DNA of 64,000 nt from Hyphomicrobiales bacterium (GCA_900468625.1 UBUL01000039.1:124001-188000), one strand, 5' to 3'. Numbered from the stretch's first letter, positions 16,131 to 27,675 are shown. Made by a program: numbers and translations. Notes: generated by a model from the letters alone, not told the origin.

Positions 16131-17054
16131 ATGGATACGTTGACGAGCTTGCGGGTTTTTTGCACCGTGGCGGAGCTTAAGAGCTTCACGGCCGCAGCGG
16201 ACAGGCTTGGCCTCTCGCCGGCAATGGCGAGCAAGCATGTGATGCACCTGGAGAGCCGGCTAGGAACCCGATTGCTGAACCGAACCAGCCGGCATGTCAG
16301 CATGACCGAAAGCGGCATGCTCTATCTCAACCAGACCCGGCAGATGCTCGATGGATTGGACGAGGTGGAGGCAGCCGTCAGCAACGTGACGGTCACACCG
16401 CGCGGGACCTTGCGGCTCAGTGCCCCGGTCTGGGCCGCCAACACGCTCGTCGCCCGAATGATTGCCGAATATCACCAGCGCTATCCCGATGTCCGTTTCG
16501 ACATGGATCTCAGCGGTCGGATCGTCAATCTCGTTGACGAAGGCTTTGATCTGGCCTTGCGGGCGACGGCTCCCGAGCGGCTCGATCCCAGCCTCATCGC
16601 CCGGCCGCTGATGCAGGTTGCCTTCCACCTGGTCGGATCACCGGCCTATCTGTCGCGCACAGGCCGTCCCGCCGCGGTGGCTGATCTCAATGGTCACTCA
16701 TTGCTGGCTTATAGCGGCATGAACTCCAACGGCAGCATAGCGGTCGCTGGAGCGGACGGCGCTCAAACCGTGAATTTCCGCCCCGTCATGCAAAGCGAAA
16801 ACGAGATCATGCTGCATCTGGCGGCCCTCGAAGGCATGGGGCTGGTTTTCCTGCCGACGTGGATGACGCAAGACGATGTTTCCGACGGTCGACTGGAGAT
16901 GGTGTTGCCGAAAGCCGTGACATTCAACGCTACCCTGCATGCGGTTTATCCCAGCAGGAAATACCTTTCTGCGAAGGTGCGCACCTTCATCGACTTCCTT
17001 GCTTCGCGACCAAATCTGTACTCGGCGGCGGTCGAAGACCGGCCGACGATATAA
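16131..17054 (+). CDS. LysR family transcriptional regulator
   Basis: A 307-residue LysR protein. The winged HTH covers residues 1-60 (MDTLTSLRVFCTVAELKSFT, ADRLGLSPAMASKHVMHLE, RLGTRLLNRTSRHVSMTESG). The effector domain follows from about residue 90 with PRGTLRLSAPVWAANTLVA and DEGFDLALRATAPERLDPSLIARPL, like the DhcR/AaeR group. It is transcribed away from the dioxygenase gene, the usual LysR arrangement, so it probably controls that gene and itself through the shared 148-bp region. Confidence 0.9.
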   Translation: MDTLTSLRVFCTVAELKSFTAAADRLGLSPAMASKHVMHLESRLGTRLLNRTSRHVSMTESGMLYLNQTRQMLDGLDEVEAAVSNVTVTPRGTLRLSAPVWAANTLVARMIAEYHQRYPDVRFDMDLSGRIVNLVDEGFDLALRATAPERLDPSLIARPLMQVAFHLVGSPAYLSRTGRPAAVADLNGHSLLAYSGMNSNGSIAVAGADGAQTVNFRPVMQSENEIMLHLAALEGMGLVFLPTWMTQDDVSDGRLEMVLPKAVTFNATLHAVYPSRKYLSAKVRTFIDFLASRPNLYSAAVEDRPTI

Positions 17055-17095
17055 GGTCAAACACTTGCCAAATAGAAACACTGCGCGGAGGCAGA

Positions 17096-18016
17096 CTAAT
17101 TGGCGCGAAGCTCTTCTGCTTCCTGCCAGTCGCGAAGCAGAGAGAACAGCTCCTCGCGGTCCTTCTGATCTAGCCGCGGCAGCCCGGGAACACGGACGGG
17201 ACCGACATCCAAGCCGGAATAGGTGACGGCTTCCTTGACGACCGTAACATTCGCTCCGTTGCGGAATTTGGTTCGCATCCGTTCGAAGGGTTCGAGCTTA
17301 TTGACGATGGCCCGGGCGGCGGCAAAATCACCCTTGGCCAAAGCCGCGTGCACGGCAAGCGACAGTTTTGGCGCGACGTTGACGAGACCGGAGGTGAAAC
17401 CGCGCGCACCGGCGGCCGCAAATGTCGGCGCCCAGCTTTCGGCCAGACCACAGACGAACAGCGCACCATTCGGATCGGAGGCGGCGATCGAGCGCGAAAG
17501 GAGCATCAGATCCGTCGTCGCAAACTTGATGCCCGCGATGTTGCCATGACCTGCCAGGCGGACCATGTCCTCGACGCTGAAGCCGTCGGCACGGACGTAG
17601 GCGATGAGTGGCAGGGGCGACGCTTCCGCCAGATCGCGGAAATAATCGATCTGCGACGCAGGCGCGGCAAAAGGATCGACCGGCTGGTGCGACATGACGG
17701 CCGAAGCGCCGATCGAGGCGGCATCCTTGGCCATGCGGATCGCCTCGCGCAACGAGCGGCCGATCGCCGCCGTGACGGGTGCTTTGCCGTCGACGCCTGA
17801 TATCGCCGCTTCGTGGACGCGGCGGATTTCCTCCGGCGTCAGCGCATAGAACTCGCCGGTATTACCGGCCGCGACGATATTGTGGATGCCGGCAGCCGCC
17901 ACGCGCCGATAGACCTGAGCGGTCATGCGCGGTTCCACCTCGCTATTTGCATCATAGGCTGTGACCGGAACGCCGGAAACGCCGGTCAGTGCGTGCCGCA
18001 TGGTTTCAATGCTCAT
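17096..18016 (-). CDS. DapA-superfamily lyase (KdgD/DHDPS-like)
   Basis: A 306-residue (beta/alpha)8 class-I aldolase/dehydratase. The Schiff-base lysine is in GIKFATTDL, the tyrosine in LIAYVRADG and the phosphate-binding-like loop is VAAGNTGEFYALTPEE. The GNTGEF form and the C-terminal TYSGLDVGPVRVP resemble 5-dehydro-4-deoxyglucarate dehydratases more than biosynthetic DapA. The ATG at 18016 has GAAGGGTAGGAAG before it. It lies 83 bp after the FadR-type regulator gene and is divergent from an importer and an acid-sugar dehydratase, which would supply a 2-keto-3-deoxy acid. The substrate is inferred only. Confidence 0.82.
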   Translation of the reverse strand: MSIETMRHALTGVSGVPVTAYDANSEVEPRMTAQVYRRVAAAGIHNIVAAGNTGEFYALTPEEIRRVHEAAISGVDGKAPVTAAIGRSLREAIRMAKDAASIGASAVMSHQPVDPFAAPASQIDYFRDLAEASPLPLIAYVRADGFSVEDMVRLAGHGNIAGIKFATTDLMLLSRSIAASDPNGALFVCGLAESWAPTFAAAGARGFTSGLVNVAPKLSLAVHAALAKGDFAAARAIVNKLEPFERMRTKFRNGANVTVVKEAVTYSGLDVGPVRVPGLPRLDQKDREELFSLLRDWQEAEELRAN

Positions 18017-18099
18017 CTTCCTACCCTTCGTGATCCATCGAGGTATGAGCAAGGAAGCTTCAGGAAGCCGGCCGCCTCGCCCTTACCTCATCCAATGTC

Positions 18100-18813
18100 C
18101 TAGACGCCCTGGAACATGCGGGCGCGTGCGTTCAAGATATGTCGCTTCATGGCATCGTGCGCTTCGCTCTCTCGCCGTTCGAAGATCGCCTGCACGATCA
18201 CCGCATGCTCATCCTGCACGCTGCGGATCTGCTCCGGCGTCCGCTTGAGGCTGAGGCTGCGGGTCACGGAGTGCCCGATCGCAAAATGCGGCCGGAACAG
18301 TTCGCGGGCCGTGACATGGAACTGATTGCCGGTCGCGACGGCAATCGCATCGTGCAGTTCCTGATCCTCTTCAGCACCAAGGCGGCCTTCGCGAAGACAT
18401 TGTTCTATCTTCTGGAGTGCCGCCGAAATCCGTTCCTTGTCGGCCGGCTGCCAGTTGCGCGCTGCAAGTTCGGCTGCTTCGGCCTCAAGTCCGGCGCGAA
18501 ATTCGAAGAAGCGCTGAACATCGGCAAGCGATCCGACGGGCACCATCTTCAGGACCGAAGAATCCGGCCGTTGCCTGACATAGGAACCGGATCCTTTGCG
18601 CGAAACGATCAAACCGTCCGTACGCAGCCGCTCCAGAGCGTCGCGCACGACAGGTCGCGACGCGCCGAACATTTCTGCGAGCTTGGCTTCCGCCGGCAAC
18701 CGCTCGTTCACGGGAAATGTTCCATCCGCGATCATGGCGACGATCCTCTCATAGATGATGTCGCCGAAGCGCGTGGCGCTCGCATCGGAATCGTTGGCGA
18801 CAGAAAGTCTCAT
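18100..18813 (-). CDS. FadR-subfamily GntR transcriptional regulator
   Basis: A 237-residue GntR/FCD regulator. The winged HTH runs to about residue 70 (RFGDIIYERIVAMIADGTF, ERLPAEAKLAEMFGASRPVV, LERLRTDGLIVSRKGSGSYV) and the all-helical FCD ligand domain has FRAGLEAEAAELAARN, with metal-site histidines in ELHDAIAVATGNQFH and HAVIVQAI. Of three ATG codons in a row, 18813 has AAGG at proper spacing. It sits between the DapA-like gene and the divergent ABC operon and probably controls both. Confidence 0.88.
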   Translation of the reverse strand: MRLSVANDSDASATRFGDIIYERIVAMIADGTFPVNERLPAEAKLAEMFGASRPVVRDALERLRTDGLIVSRKGSGSYVRQRPDSSVLKMVPVGSLADVQRFFEFRAGLEAEAAELAARNWQPADKERISAALQKIEQCLREGRLGAEEDQELHDAIAVATGNQFHVTARELFRPHFAIGHSVTRSLSLKRTPEQIRSVQDEHAVIVQAIFERRESEAHDAMKRHILNARARMFQGV

Positions 18814-18877
18814 CATCATCCTTCGTGAAAGCCGACCAGGGGCATCCATAGCGCATTTCCTGCGCGACAGGGCTACT

Positions 18878-18895
18878 AAATCTGTAAAAATCTGT
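18878..18895. promoter_or_regulatory. Tandem AAATCTGT repeats in the divergent control region
   Basis: AAATCTGT occurs at 18878-18885 and again at 18888-18895, one helical turn apart, between the FadR-type regulator and the importer operon. This is the position expected for an operator, but the motif lacks a clear dyad. Confidence 0.3.
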
Positions 18896-19028
18896 CAACT
18901 CTTGTAATTATCTGAGAACGTAATATGGTCTTGCCGCTGCGCCAGACAGGTGCATCGCGGCGGGTCGGGAGCCTGCCGTATCGGCTTGAGGCAAAGTCCG
19001 GCCGAGGTCAAAAAGTGGGAGGGATTCA

Positions 19029-20975
19029 ATGCGCGATGAAATATTGTCCCGTGGCGTCAGCAGGCGTGCCGTTCTGGGAGGCATGGCGGGAATGGCGGCC
19101 CTGTCTCTGGCCGGCCGAGTAAGCGCCGCCGATGCGGGTGGCGAAGCGCCTGCCCTGGCTGCGCTCGTCAAGGACGGCAAGCTGCCGCCGCTGGCCGACC
19201 GCCTGCCGAAAAAGCCGATGGTCGTCACCCCTTACGAGAAGGTCGGGACCTATGGCGGCACGTTGCGGCGCGGCCTGCGCGGCTCGTCCGATCACAACGG
19301 CATCCTGCGCATGGTGGGCAATCAGAGCCTAGTGCGCTGGAACCTCGAGTTCACCCAGGTCCTGCCGAACCTCGCCGAGCGCTGGGACGTCAATGCCGAC
19401 GCCTCGCAATTTACCTTTTACCTTATTCAAGGCGCCCGCTGGTCCGACGGCCATCCGTTCACCGCCGATGATGTGGTTTTCGCCATCGAGGACTGCGTCA
19501 AAAATACCGATCTCTATAGCGCGGTGCCGGCGCAGCTCTCGGTTGCCGGCAAGGCCGTCGATGTCTCCAAAATCGACGACTACACCGTAAAATTCACCTT
19601 TGCCGCACCGAACGCGCTCTATCTGGAAAATCTCGCGACGCCGCTCGGCCAGCATCCGACGCTGTTTCCGAAGCACTATTGCAGCCAGTTCCTGCCGAAA
19701 TACAATCCGAACGCTGCCGACGACGCCAAGAAGGCCGGGGCCAGCAGCTGGCCCGAATTTTTCCGCGCCCGGTGCGGCGACATCGAAATTCCCTCGCGCT
19801 GGGGCAATCCGGCCAAGCCGACGCTCGATCCCTGGATCGTCAAGGAGCCCTATAGCGGCGGCGCGACACGCGTGATCATGACCCGCAACCCATATTTCTG
19901 GCAGGTCGATACATCGGGCAACCAGCTCCCCTATGTCGACGAGATCAATTTCGGCATCTCGCAGGATGTGGAATCCCTGATGCTCAACGTCATTTCCGGC
20001 AAGATCGATATTCAGGAACGCCATATCAGCGTGCTCGCCAACAAGCCGACGCTCTCGCAAAACATGAAGAAGGGCGACTATCGCCTTCTGACCCTTATCC
20101 CTTCGACCTCCCAGCAGTGCCAGATCTACTTCAACATCACCCACAAAGACCCGGCCATGCGCAAGATGTTTGCCGACAAATCGATAAGGCAGGCGCTCTC
20201 GCTCGGGATCAACCGGCAGGAAATCATCGACATCGTCTACTTTGGCCAAAGCCAGCCCTACCAGGCCGGACCGCGACCCGAGCATCCCTGGTACAACGAG
20301 AAATATGCGCGGCAATTTACCGAATACGACCCGGACAAAGCGGGCGCCATGCTCGATCAGGCCGGTTACGGCAAGAAGGATGCGAACGGCTTCCGTCTGC
20401 GGCCGGACGGCCAGAAGATGTTCTTTGCCGTCGATGTCATTCCAACCCTTTATCCCGATCTGGTCGATGCCCTGGAACTGGTGAAGGCGCATTGGGCGCA
20501 GATCGGCGTCGACATGAAGGTCAACACCATCGAGCGGGCGCTCTACTATACCCGTGGTGACGACAATGCCCATGATGCGCAGGTCTGGCCGGGACCCGGC
20601 GGCCTCGACCCGATGCTCGATCCGCGCGATTTCTTCGCCTTCCATCCGCAGGGCTCGCGCTACGCAATCCCATGGTCGGTCTGGTACACCTCGAACGGCA
20701 AAAAGGGCGAGGAGCCGCCGGAAAGCCAAAAGAAGCGCATGAAGCTTTTCGACGAAGCGCGCTCGACGGCCGATCTCGACAAGCGCGGTGCCGTCATGAA
20801 GCAGATATTCGACATCGCCGCCGAAGAGTTTGAAACCGTTGGACTTTGCCTTGCCGTCGGCGGCTTCGGCATCATCCGCAACAATCTGCACAATGTTCCG
20901 GAAAAGCAGCCGGACAGCTGGTCCTGGCCCAATCCGGGGCCGGCCATGCCGCAGCAATTCTTCTTCTCGAGCTGA
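19029..20975 (+). CDS. ABC transporter substrate-binding protein, family 5 (peptide/opine/oligosaccharide type)
   Basis: A 648-residue periplasmic binding protein. A twin-arginine-like leader is seen (SRRAVLGGMAGMAALSLAG, cleavage near VSAADA). The SBP_bac_5 domain has NLAERWDVNADASQFTFYL, GARWSDGHPFTADDVVFAIED, the ligand-lining DKSIRQALSLGINRQEI and AGAMLDQAGYGKKDANGFRL. The family binds peptides, opines, nickel or oligosaccharides. It is the first gene of a five-gene run (SBP, two permeases, fused ATPase, dehydratase), so the cargo is probably a sugar acid conjugate rather than a peptide; that is inference. Confidence 0.88.
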   Translation: MRDEILSRGVSRRAVLGGMAGMAALSLAGRVSAADAGGEAPALAALVKDGKLPPLADRLPKKPMVVTPYEKVGTYGGTLRRGLRGSSDHNGILRMVGNQSLVRWNLEFTQVLPNLAERWDVNADASQFTFYLIQGARWSDGHPFTADDVVFAIEDCVKNTDLYSAVPAQLSVAGKAVDVSKIDDYTVKFTFAAPNALYLENLATPLGQHPTLFPKHYCSQFLPKYNPNAADDAKKAGASSWPEFFRARCGDIEIPSRWGNPAKPTLDPWIVKEPYSGGATRVIMTRNPYFWQVDTSGNQLPYVDEINFGISQDVESLMLNVISGKIDIQERHISVLANKPTLSQNMKKGDYRLLTLIPSTSQQCQIYFNITHKDPAMRKMFADKSIRQALSLGINRQEIIDIVYFGQSQPYQAGPRPEHPWYNEKYARQFTEYDPDKAGAMLDQAGYGKKDANGFRLRPDGQKMFFAVDVIPTLYPDLVDALELVKAHWAQIGVDMKVNTIERALYYTRGDDNAHDAQVWPGPGGLDPMLDPRDFFAFHPQGSRYAIPWSVWYTSNGKKGEEPPESQKKRMKLFDEARSTADLDKRGAVMKQIFDIAAEEFETVGLCLAVGGFGIIRNNLHNVPEKQPDSWSWPNPGPAMPQQFFFSS

Positions 20976-21061
20976 TCACGCCGATCCGGCGCCGCCCGTA
21001 AAGGGCGGCGCTTTCCTTCATGCGGAGCTGCCGCCGGCAGCGCTCACTGCGAGAAATAGCC

Positions 21062-22048
21062 ATGCTGGTTTTTATCGGTAAACGCCTTTTGTGGATGATC
21101 CCGTCCCTATTTGCCATCAGCTTCCTTGCCTTCGTGCTGATCCAGCTTCCTCCCGGCGATTATGTGACGACCTATATCGCTACGCTTGCCTCGTCCAATG
21201 AAGTAATCGACCAGAACATGGCCGCGGAATTGCGCCAGCGCTTCGGCCTCGATCAGCCGATGCTCATCCAATATCTTAAATGGATATGGAACATCGTTTC
21301 GCGCGGCGACTTCGGTATCTCGTTCGAATGGCAACAGCCTGTCTCGGACCTGATCTGGGAACGCATGGCGCTGACACTCGTCCTGGCGCTGGCGACGCTG
21401 ATTGCGACCTGGGCGATCGCGCTGCCGATCGGGGTCTATTCGGCCGTAAAGAAGTATTCGATCGGCGACTATCTGTTTACGGCCTTCACCTTTCTCGGGC
21501 TTGCCATCCCCTCCTTCCTGCTGGCGCTGGTGTTGATGTATGTCGCAGCCGTCGAGTTCGGCCAGGACGTCGGCGGCCTCTTTTCCACCGAGTTCGAGAC
21601 GGCGCCCTGGAGCATCGCCAAGATGCTGAACCTCCTGTCGCATCTCTGGCTCCCTGTCGTCATTCTCGCAGTCTCCTCGACGGCAAGCCTCATCCGCGTC
21701 ATGCGCGCCAACATGCTGGACGAGCTGCCGAAACCCTATGTGACGACCGCTCGCGCGAAAGGCCTGTCGGAGTTCCGGCTGCTGGTCAAATATCCGCTGC
21801 GCATCGCGCTCAATCCCTTCATCTCGACGATCGCCTGGCTGCTGCCCAATCTCATTTCCGGGTCTGTCGTCGTGGCGATCGTTCTCAATCTGCCGACGGC
21901 GGCACCGTTGCTGTTGCAGGCGCTGATGGCGCAGGACATGTATCTTGCCGGTGCCTTCGTGCTTCTGATCTGTGCACTGACGCTGATCGGGTCACTCATC
22001 AGTGACATTCTGCTTGCCCTCGTCGATCCCCGCATCCGGTTGGAATAG
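21062..22048 (+). CDS. ABC transporter permease, OppB/DppB type
   Basis: A 328-residue inner-membrane permease. It starts MLVFIGKRLLWMIPSLFAI with the usual first membrane helix, then RFGLDQPMLIQYLKWIW and the DppB-type GDFGISFEW. Five further helices follow, and the EAA loop is seen around LPKPYVTTARAKGLSEFRLL. The ATG at 21062 is preferred over 21020 because the family begins here and GAGAAA precedes it. It pairs with the OppC-type permease encoded nine bases downstream. Confidence 0.9.
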   Translation: MLVFIGKRLLWMIPSLFAISFLAFVLIQLPPGDYVTTYIATLASSNEVIDQNMAAELRQRFGLDQPMLIQYLKWIWNIVSRGDFGISFEWQQPVSDLIWERMALTLVLALATLIATWAIALPIGVYSAVKKYSIGDYLFTAFTFLGLAIPSFLLALVLMYVAAVEFGQDVGGLFSTEFETAPWSIAKMLNLLSHLWLPVVILAVSSTASLIRVMRANMLDELPKPYVTTARAKGLSEFRLLVKYPLRIALNPFISTIAWLLPNLISGSVVVAIVLNLPTAAPLLLQALMAQDMYLAGAFVLLICALTLIGSLISDILLALVDPRIRLE

Positions 22049-22057
22049 GAGCAGCCC

Positions 22058-23179
22058 ATGGCCGATATCGCCGTCACAAACCTGCGTCCCGACCGCAACG
22101 CGGTCGCCTCGCAATGGCAGCTGATCTGGTGGGCCTTCCGCCGCCACAAGCTCGCCATGGTCGCTCTCGTCGTCACCGTGCTGATGTATATCGTTGCGGT
22201 CGTACCCGGGTTCTTCGCGATCAACGATCCCAATCAGCAAAATGCACGCGCGACCTTCCACCCGCCGCAAAGGGTCCATTTCATCGACACCGAGAACGGC
22301 TTCTCCGTCGGGCTGCATTATTACCCGCTGAAGCTGACCCGCGATCCTGAAACGCTTGCCGCGATCTTCAAGGAAGACACCACGAAGCGTGTCTCCATCA
22401 GCCTGTTCGGACGCGGCTACGAATATTCCGTCCTTGGTCTCTTCACGAGCAACATCCATCTGCTGGCGTCCTCGGACAAGTCGACGCCCCTGCTTCTGTT
22501 CGGAGCGGACCGGCTGGGGCGCGACGTCTTCAGCCGTACCGTCCAGGGCGCCCAGATCTCACTGTCGATCGGTCTTGTCGGCGTGTTCTTCTCGCTCTTG
22601 CTCGGCATCGTTCTTGGAGGTATTTCAGGCTATTACGGCGGAAAGCTCGACTTTTTCATCCAACGCTTGATCGACTTCGTGCTCTCCCTGCCGACGATAC
22701 CTATCTGGCTCGCCATGGCGGCGGCTCTGCCGCAGGGTTGGCCGGCAGCGCTGCAATACATGATGATCACCATCATCCTGTCTCTGACCGGCTGGGCACA
22801 GCTTGCCCGTGTCGTACGCGGCCGTTTCCTGTCGCTGAGAACGGAAGAGTTCGTCGCCGCAGCAAGGCTCGATGGCGCCAGTGAGGGACGTATCATCTTC
22901 CGCCATATGCTGCCGAGTTTTGCGAGCCACATCATCGCCTCCATCACGCTTGCCGTGCCGGCGATGATCCTGGCTGAAACCTCCCTCTCATTCCTGGGGC
23001 TTGGCCTGCAGCCGCCGACCATCTCCTGGGGCGTGCTGCTGCGCGAGGCGCAGAACATACGCTCGATCGCAACGGCGCCATGGCTCTTCCTGCCGGGTAT
23101 CGCCGTCGTCATAGCCGTCATGGCGCTCAACCTTCTCGGCGATGGCCTGCGGGACGCTGCCGATCCCTACAACAAATGA
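22058..23179 (+). CDS. ABC transporter permease, OppC/DppC type
   Basis: A 373-residue permease with an extended N-terminal periplasmic segment (about residues 50-150) that is longer than in DppC. The membrane core begins near GADRLGRDVFSRTVQGAQIS, the DppC hallmark, followed by VGVFFSLLLGIVLGGISGYYGG and the EAA loop VRGRFLSLRTEEFVAAARLDGA. ETSLSFLGLGLQPPTISWG near the end is also diagnostic. The extended loop is typical of a subgroup found with family-5 proteins that carry carbohydrate-like cargo. Start ATG at 22058 follows GGAGCAGCCC. Confidence 0.9.
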   Translation: MADIAVTNLRPDRNAVASQWQLIWWAFRRHKLAMVALVVTVLMYIVAVVPGFFAINDPNQQNARATFHPPQRVHFIDTENGFSVGLHYYPLKLTRDPETLAAIFKEDTTKRVSISLFGRGYEYSVLGLFTSNIHLLASSDKSTPLLLFGADRLGRDVFSRTVQGAQISLSIGLVGVFFSLLLGIVLGGISGYYGGKLDFFIQRLIDFVLSLPTIPIWLAMAAALPQGWPAALQYMMITIILSLTGWAQLARVVRGRFLSLRTEEFVAAARLDGASEGRIIFRHMLPSFASHIIASITLAVPAMILAETSLSFLGLGLQPPTISWGVLLREAQNIRSIATAPWLFLPGIAVVIAVMALNLLGDGLRDAADPYNK

Positions 23180-23186
23180 GGCGGGC

Positions 23187-24908
<1,722 letters not shown>

Positions 24909-25036
24909 TGGCCTTATTCGACAAGGCCGGAACGCTTATTTGCCGCGCATCGGATTTCGCCGCAGCACGGCAAGGTTTTTTCCACCTGCGGCACCTCCCA
25001 CGCCGCATTTATGACCACCGATAGAAGGAAAGTAAG

Positions 25037-26224
25037 ATGAAGATCGACCGCATGCGGGTATTCATGACCCGCGACAAGGATCGCCCGCGCGTCATCGTGG
25101 CGCTGGACACGGATGACGGACTGACCGGCTGGGGCGAATGCTACAATCACGGCCCCGATTTGGCGCTGCCTCCGATCCTCGACTATCTCTATGGCTTTAT
25201 CGCCGGCCAGGACCCGAGCCGCGTGGACTACCTCGTCAACCTGCTGATCCAGCAGAGCCGCTTCCCGCCAGGCGCGCTTGGCCTTTCGGCGATCTCCGCG
25301 CTCGACCATTGCCTTTGGGACCTCTCGGCAAAGGCACTCACTGTTCCGGTCTACAAGCTGCTCGGCGGCGCGGTGCGCGATCGCATCAAGGTCTATGCCG
25401 GTGTCTACACGGCGCCGGATGCACCGGCCGCACGCGACGAACTCGACAGGCTGAACGCCGAATGGGGCTTTACCGCCTTCAAGCTCAGCCCGTGGCGCAT
25501 CGACATGCATGCCCATCGCTGGGGCAATGTCGTCAAGGCATCGGCCGACTATTTCCGTTCGCTGCGCGAGACCGTACGCGACGATTATGAGATCGCCTTC
25601 GACGCTCATGCCAAGATATTCGAGCCGATCGCTGCCCGCCAGCTCGGCAATGCGCTGGCACCCTATGACCCGCTCTTCTATGAAGAGCCGCTGCGCCCGG
25701 AAAATATCGAGATGTGGGGCGAGCTGAAACAGGGCCTCAATTGCGTCCTGGCGACGGGCGAATCTCTCTATAACCGCAACGAGTTCCTGCGCCTGCTGCA
25801 GGTCAAGGGTGCCGACCTCATCCAGCCGGATATCTGCGTCGTTGGCGGCATCAGCGAGATGCGGCGCATCGCGACGATCGCCGAGGCGCATTTCGTCGGC
25901 GTTGCCCCGCACAACCCGATGGGGCCGCTGGCAACCGCCGTCAACGTGCACTTCTCCGCCGCCGCGCAGAATTTCAAGATCCTCGAATACCGGCTGCCGA
26001 AGGGCCAAGCCTATGTCTATGGCGGCAACGAGGTCGAGCAGCGGCAGGGCGAAACCCGCTACGTCGTCGATCCCTATCTGCCAAAGGGCGGCTATCTCGA
26101 ACTCAGGCCCGACCGGCCAGGCTGGGGCGTCGACATGGATGAGAAAGCCATGGAGGAGGAGGGCTATATCCATTGGCAGCGGCGCGTGCCAAAGCGCCCG
26201 GATGGGTCCTACGCCTTTGCGTGA
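25037..26224 (+). CDS. Enolase-superfamily acid-sugar dehydratase (DgoD-like)
   Basis: A 395-residue mandelate-racemase-like enzyme. The capping domain (about 1-125) includes GLTGWGECYNHGP, IAGQDPSRVDYL and ALDHCLWDLSAKAL. The barrel has FKLSPWRIDM, metal ligands in FDAHAKI (Asp plus the acid/base His two residues later), YEEPL and ATGES, and the second histidine in VAPHNPMGPLA. The DxH plus HNP pattern matches the D-galactonate dehydratase side of the superfamily. The product would be a 2-keto-3-deoxy sugar acid. AAGGAAAGTAAG precedes the ATG. It closes the importer operon. Confidence 0.85.
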   Translation: MKIDRMRVFMTRDKDRPRVIVALDTDDGLTGWGECYNHGPDLALPPILDYLYGFIAGQDPSRVDYLVNLLIQQSRFPPGALGLSAISALDHCLWDLSAKALTVPVYKLLGGAVRDRIKVYAGVYTAPDAPAARDELDRLNAEWGFTAFKLSPWRIDMHAHRWGNVVKASADYFRSLRETVRDDYEIAFDAHAKIFEPIAARQLGNALAPYDPLFYEEPLRPENIEMWGELKQGLNCVLATGESLYNRNEFLRLLQVKGADLIQPDICVVGGISEMRRIATIAEAHFVGVAPHNPMGPLATAVNVHFSAAAQNFKILEYRLPKGQAYVYGGNEVEQRQGETRYVVDPYLPKGGYLELRPDRPGWGVDMDEKAMEEEGYIHWQRRVPKRPDGSYAFA

Positions 26225-26251
26225 GCCCGCATCAGCAGCCACTTGAAAAAT

Positions 26252-26276
26252 GGGGCGGCCATTAAGCCGCCCCTTT
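26252..26276 (+). terminator. Terminator between dehydratase and MFS genes
   Basis: An eight-base stem GGGGCGGC / GCCGCCCC (26252-26259, 26266-26273) with loop CATTAA is followed by TTTCATT. It lies between convergent genes and most likely ends the importer-dehydratase operon. Confidence 0.75.
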
Positions 26277-26310
26277 CATTTGGGGGACATTTTTGCTCGT
26301 ACGAGCACAA

Positions 26311-27621
26311 TCATTTCACGCGTGCTGCGCCTGAATTGCCGAGATCTTCCGGACGCGGCGTGCGCGGCACCATGCGCCCGATCACAAGAACCAACAGCAC
26401 CGCGATCACAAGGCAGGCGGCCAGGAAGAACATCGGTGCGATCGTGCTGCCCGTCGCATCCTTGATCCAGGGCACGACGTTCTGGGCGACGAAGCCGCCG
26501 AGATTGCCGACCGAATTGATGGCAGCAAGACCCGCGGCAGCCCCTGCCCCCTGTAGGAAGCGCGACGGCAAGCTCCAGAATACCGGCTGGCCTGCGAAGA
26601 TGCCGGCAGCCGCGATGGAGAGGAAAACGAACTGCAGCGTATGGTCGGGAATAACGGCCGATAAAACCAGACTGACGGCGCCCACCAGCGCGGGAACGAC
26701 GATATAGGGAGTCTTAGACTCGGCCCTGTCCGCAGCCGCGGGCACGACATAAAGAACGATTGCGACCAGAAGCCATGGAATGATGTTCAAGAAGCCATTC
26801 GTCGTGTTGCTGACACCGAAATTCTTGACGATGGTCGGCAGCCAGTAGCTGAGGCCATAGGCGGCAAGCGGGAAGCCGATATAGCACAGCGCCATCAGCA
26901 GCACGCGCGGATTGACGAGCGCCTTGAAGCCGTCGGCGGCGTTCTGCTCCATGCCCGAATTTTCCACCGCGAGCCGGTCCTTCAGCCATTTCTTTTCCGT
27001 ATCGTCAAGGAACGTCGCCTTGGACGGCAGGTCCGGCAGATAAAGCAGGGTAACGAAGCCGGCAAGGATGGCGGGAATGCCTGTCACCAGGAAGACCCAC
27101 TGCCAACCGGCGACACCGTAAAGTCCGTTCAAATCCAGCAGCACGCCGCCGAGCGGCGCGCCGATCGCGTTGGCAAAGGCGCTGAAGATCATGAAAAGCC
27201 CGACCATCCTGCCGCGATAGACCGAAGGATACCAAAGGGTCAGCAGATAGAGCACACCGGGAAAGAAACCCGCTTCACAGGCACCGAGCAGGAAGCGCAG
27301 GATATAAAACATTGTCGCATTCTGCGTATAAGCCAATGCGACCGTGACCGCTCCCCAGGATATCAGGATGCGTGCGAACCATCTGCTGGCACCGAACCGG
27401 TCGAGAAGCAGATTGCTCGGCACCTCGAAGATGAAATAGCCGATGAAGAACAGCGAGGCGCCGAGACCATAGGCATATTCGCTCATGCCGAGCGCATCGA
27501 CCATCTGTAGCTTCGCGTAGCTGACGTTCTGGCGGTCGATATAGGCGATCAGATAAAGGATCCCCAGGAAAGGCATAAGCCTCCAGGTGATCTTGGATAT
27601 GAGCTGCTTTTCATCAATCAC
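26311..27621 (-). CDS. MFS transporter, anion:cation symporter family
   Basis: A 436-residue 12-helix major facilitator. The start reads WRLMPFLGILYLIAYIDRQNV, the ACS-family hallmark (YxxxYxDRxNVxxA). Also visible are EVPSNLLLDRFGASRWFARI, LGACEAGFFPGVLYLLTLWY and a long central loop after residue 200. ACS members import tartrate, glucarate, galactonate, phthalate or 4-hydroxyphenylacetate. Its neighbours on the plus strand are an acid-sugar dehydratase and a KdgD-like lyase, so a sugar-acid anion is a sensible guess. A perfect 9-bp-arm palindrome lies 55 bp upstream. Confidence 0.88.
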   Translation of the reverse strand: MIDEKQLISKITWRLMPFLGILYLIAYIDRQNVSYAKLQMVDALGMSEYAYGLGASLFFIGYFIFEVPSNLLLDRFGASRWFARILISWGAVTVALAYTQNATMFYILRFLLGACEAGFFPGVLYLLTLWYPSVYRGRMVGLFMIFSAFANAIGAPLGGVLLDLNGLYGVAGWQWVFLVTGIPAILAGFVTLLYLPDLPSKATFLDDTEKKWLKDRLAVENSGMEQNAADGFKALVNPRVLLMALCYIGFPLAAYGLSYWLPTIVKNFGVSNTTNGFLNIIPWLLVAIVLYVVPAAADRAESKTPYIVVPALVGAVSLVLSAVIPDHTLQFVFLSIAAAGIFAGQPVFWSLPSRFLQGAGAAAGLAAINSVGNLGGFVAQNVVPWIKDATGSTIAPMFFLAACLVIAVLLVLVIGRMVPRTPRPEDLGNSGAARVK

Positions 27622-27675
27622 GCCTCTTCCTCCCTGAAAGATGATTATGATTGATATAGATAGCGCTGCTCAACG

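Noticed and set aside
19329-20957. 542-codon open frame antisense to the family-5 binding protein gene
   Set aside because: A by-product of high GC at third positions; no family features, while the plus-strand protein has a leader and clear SBP motifs.
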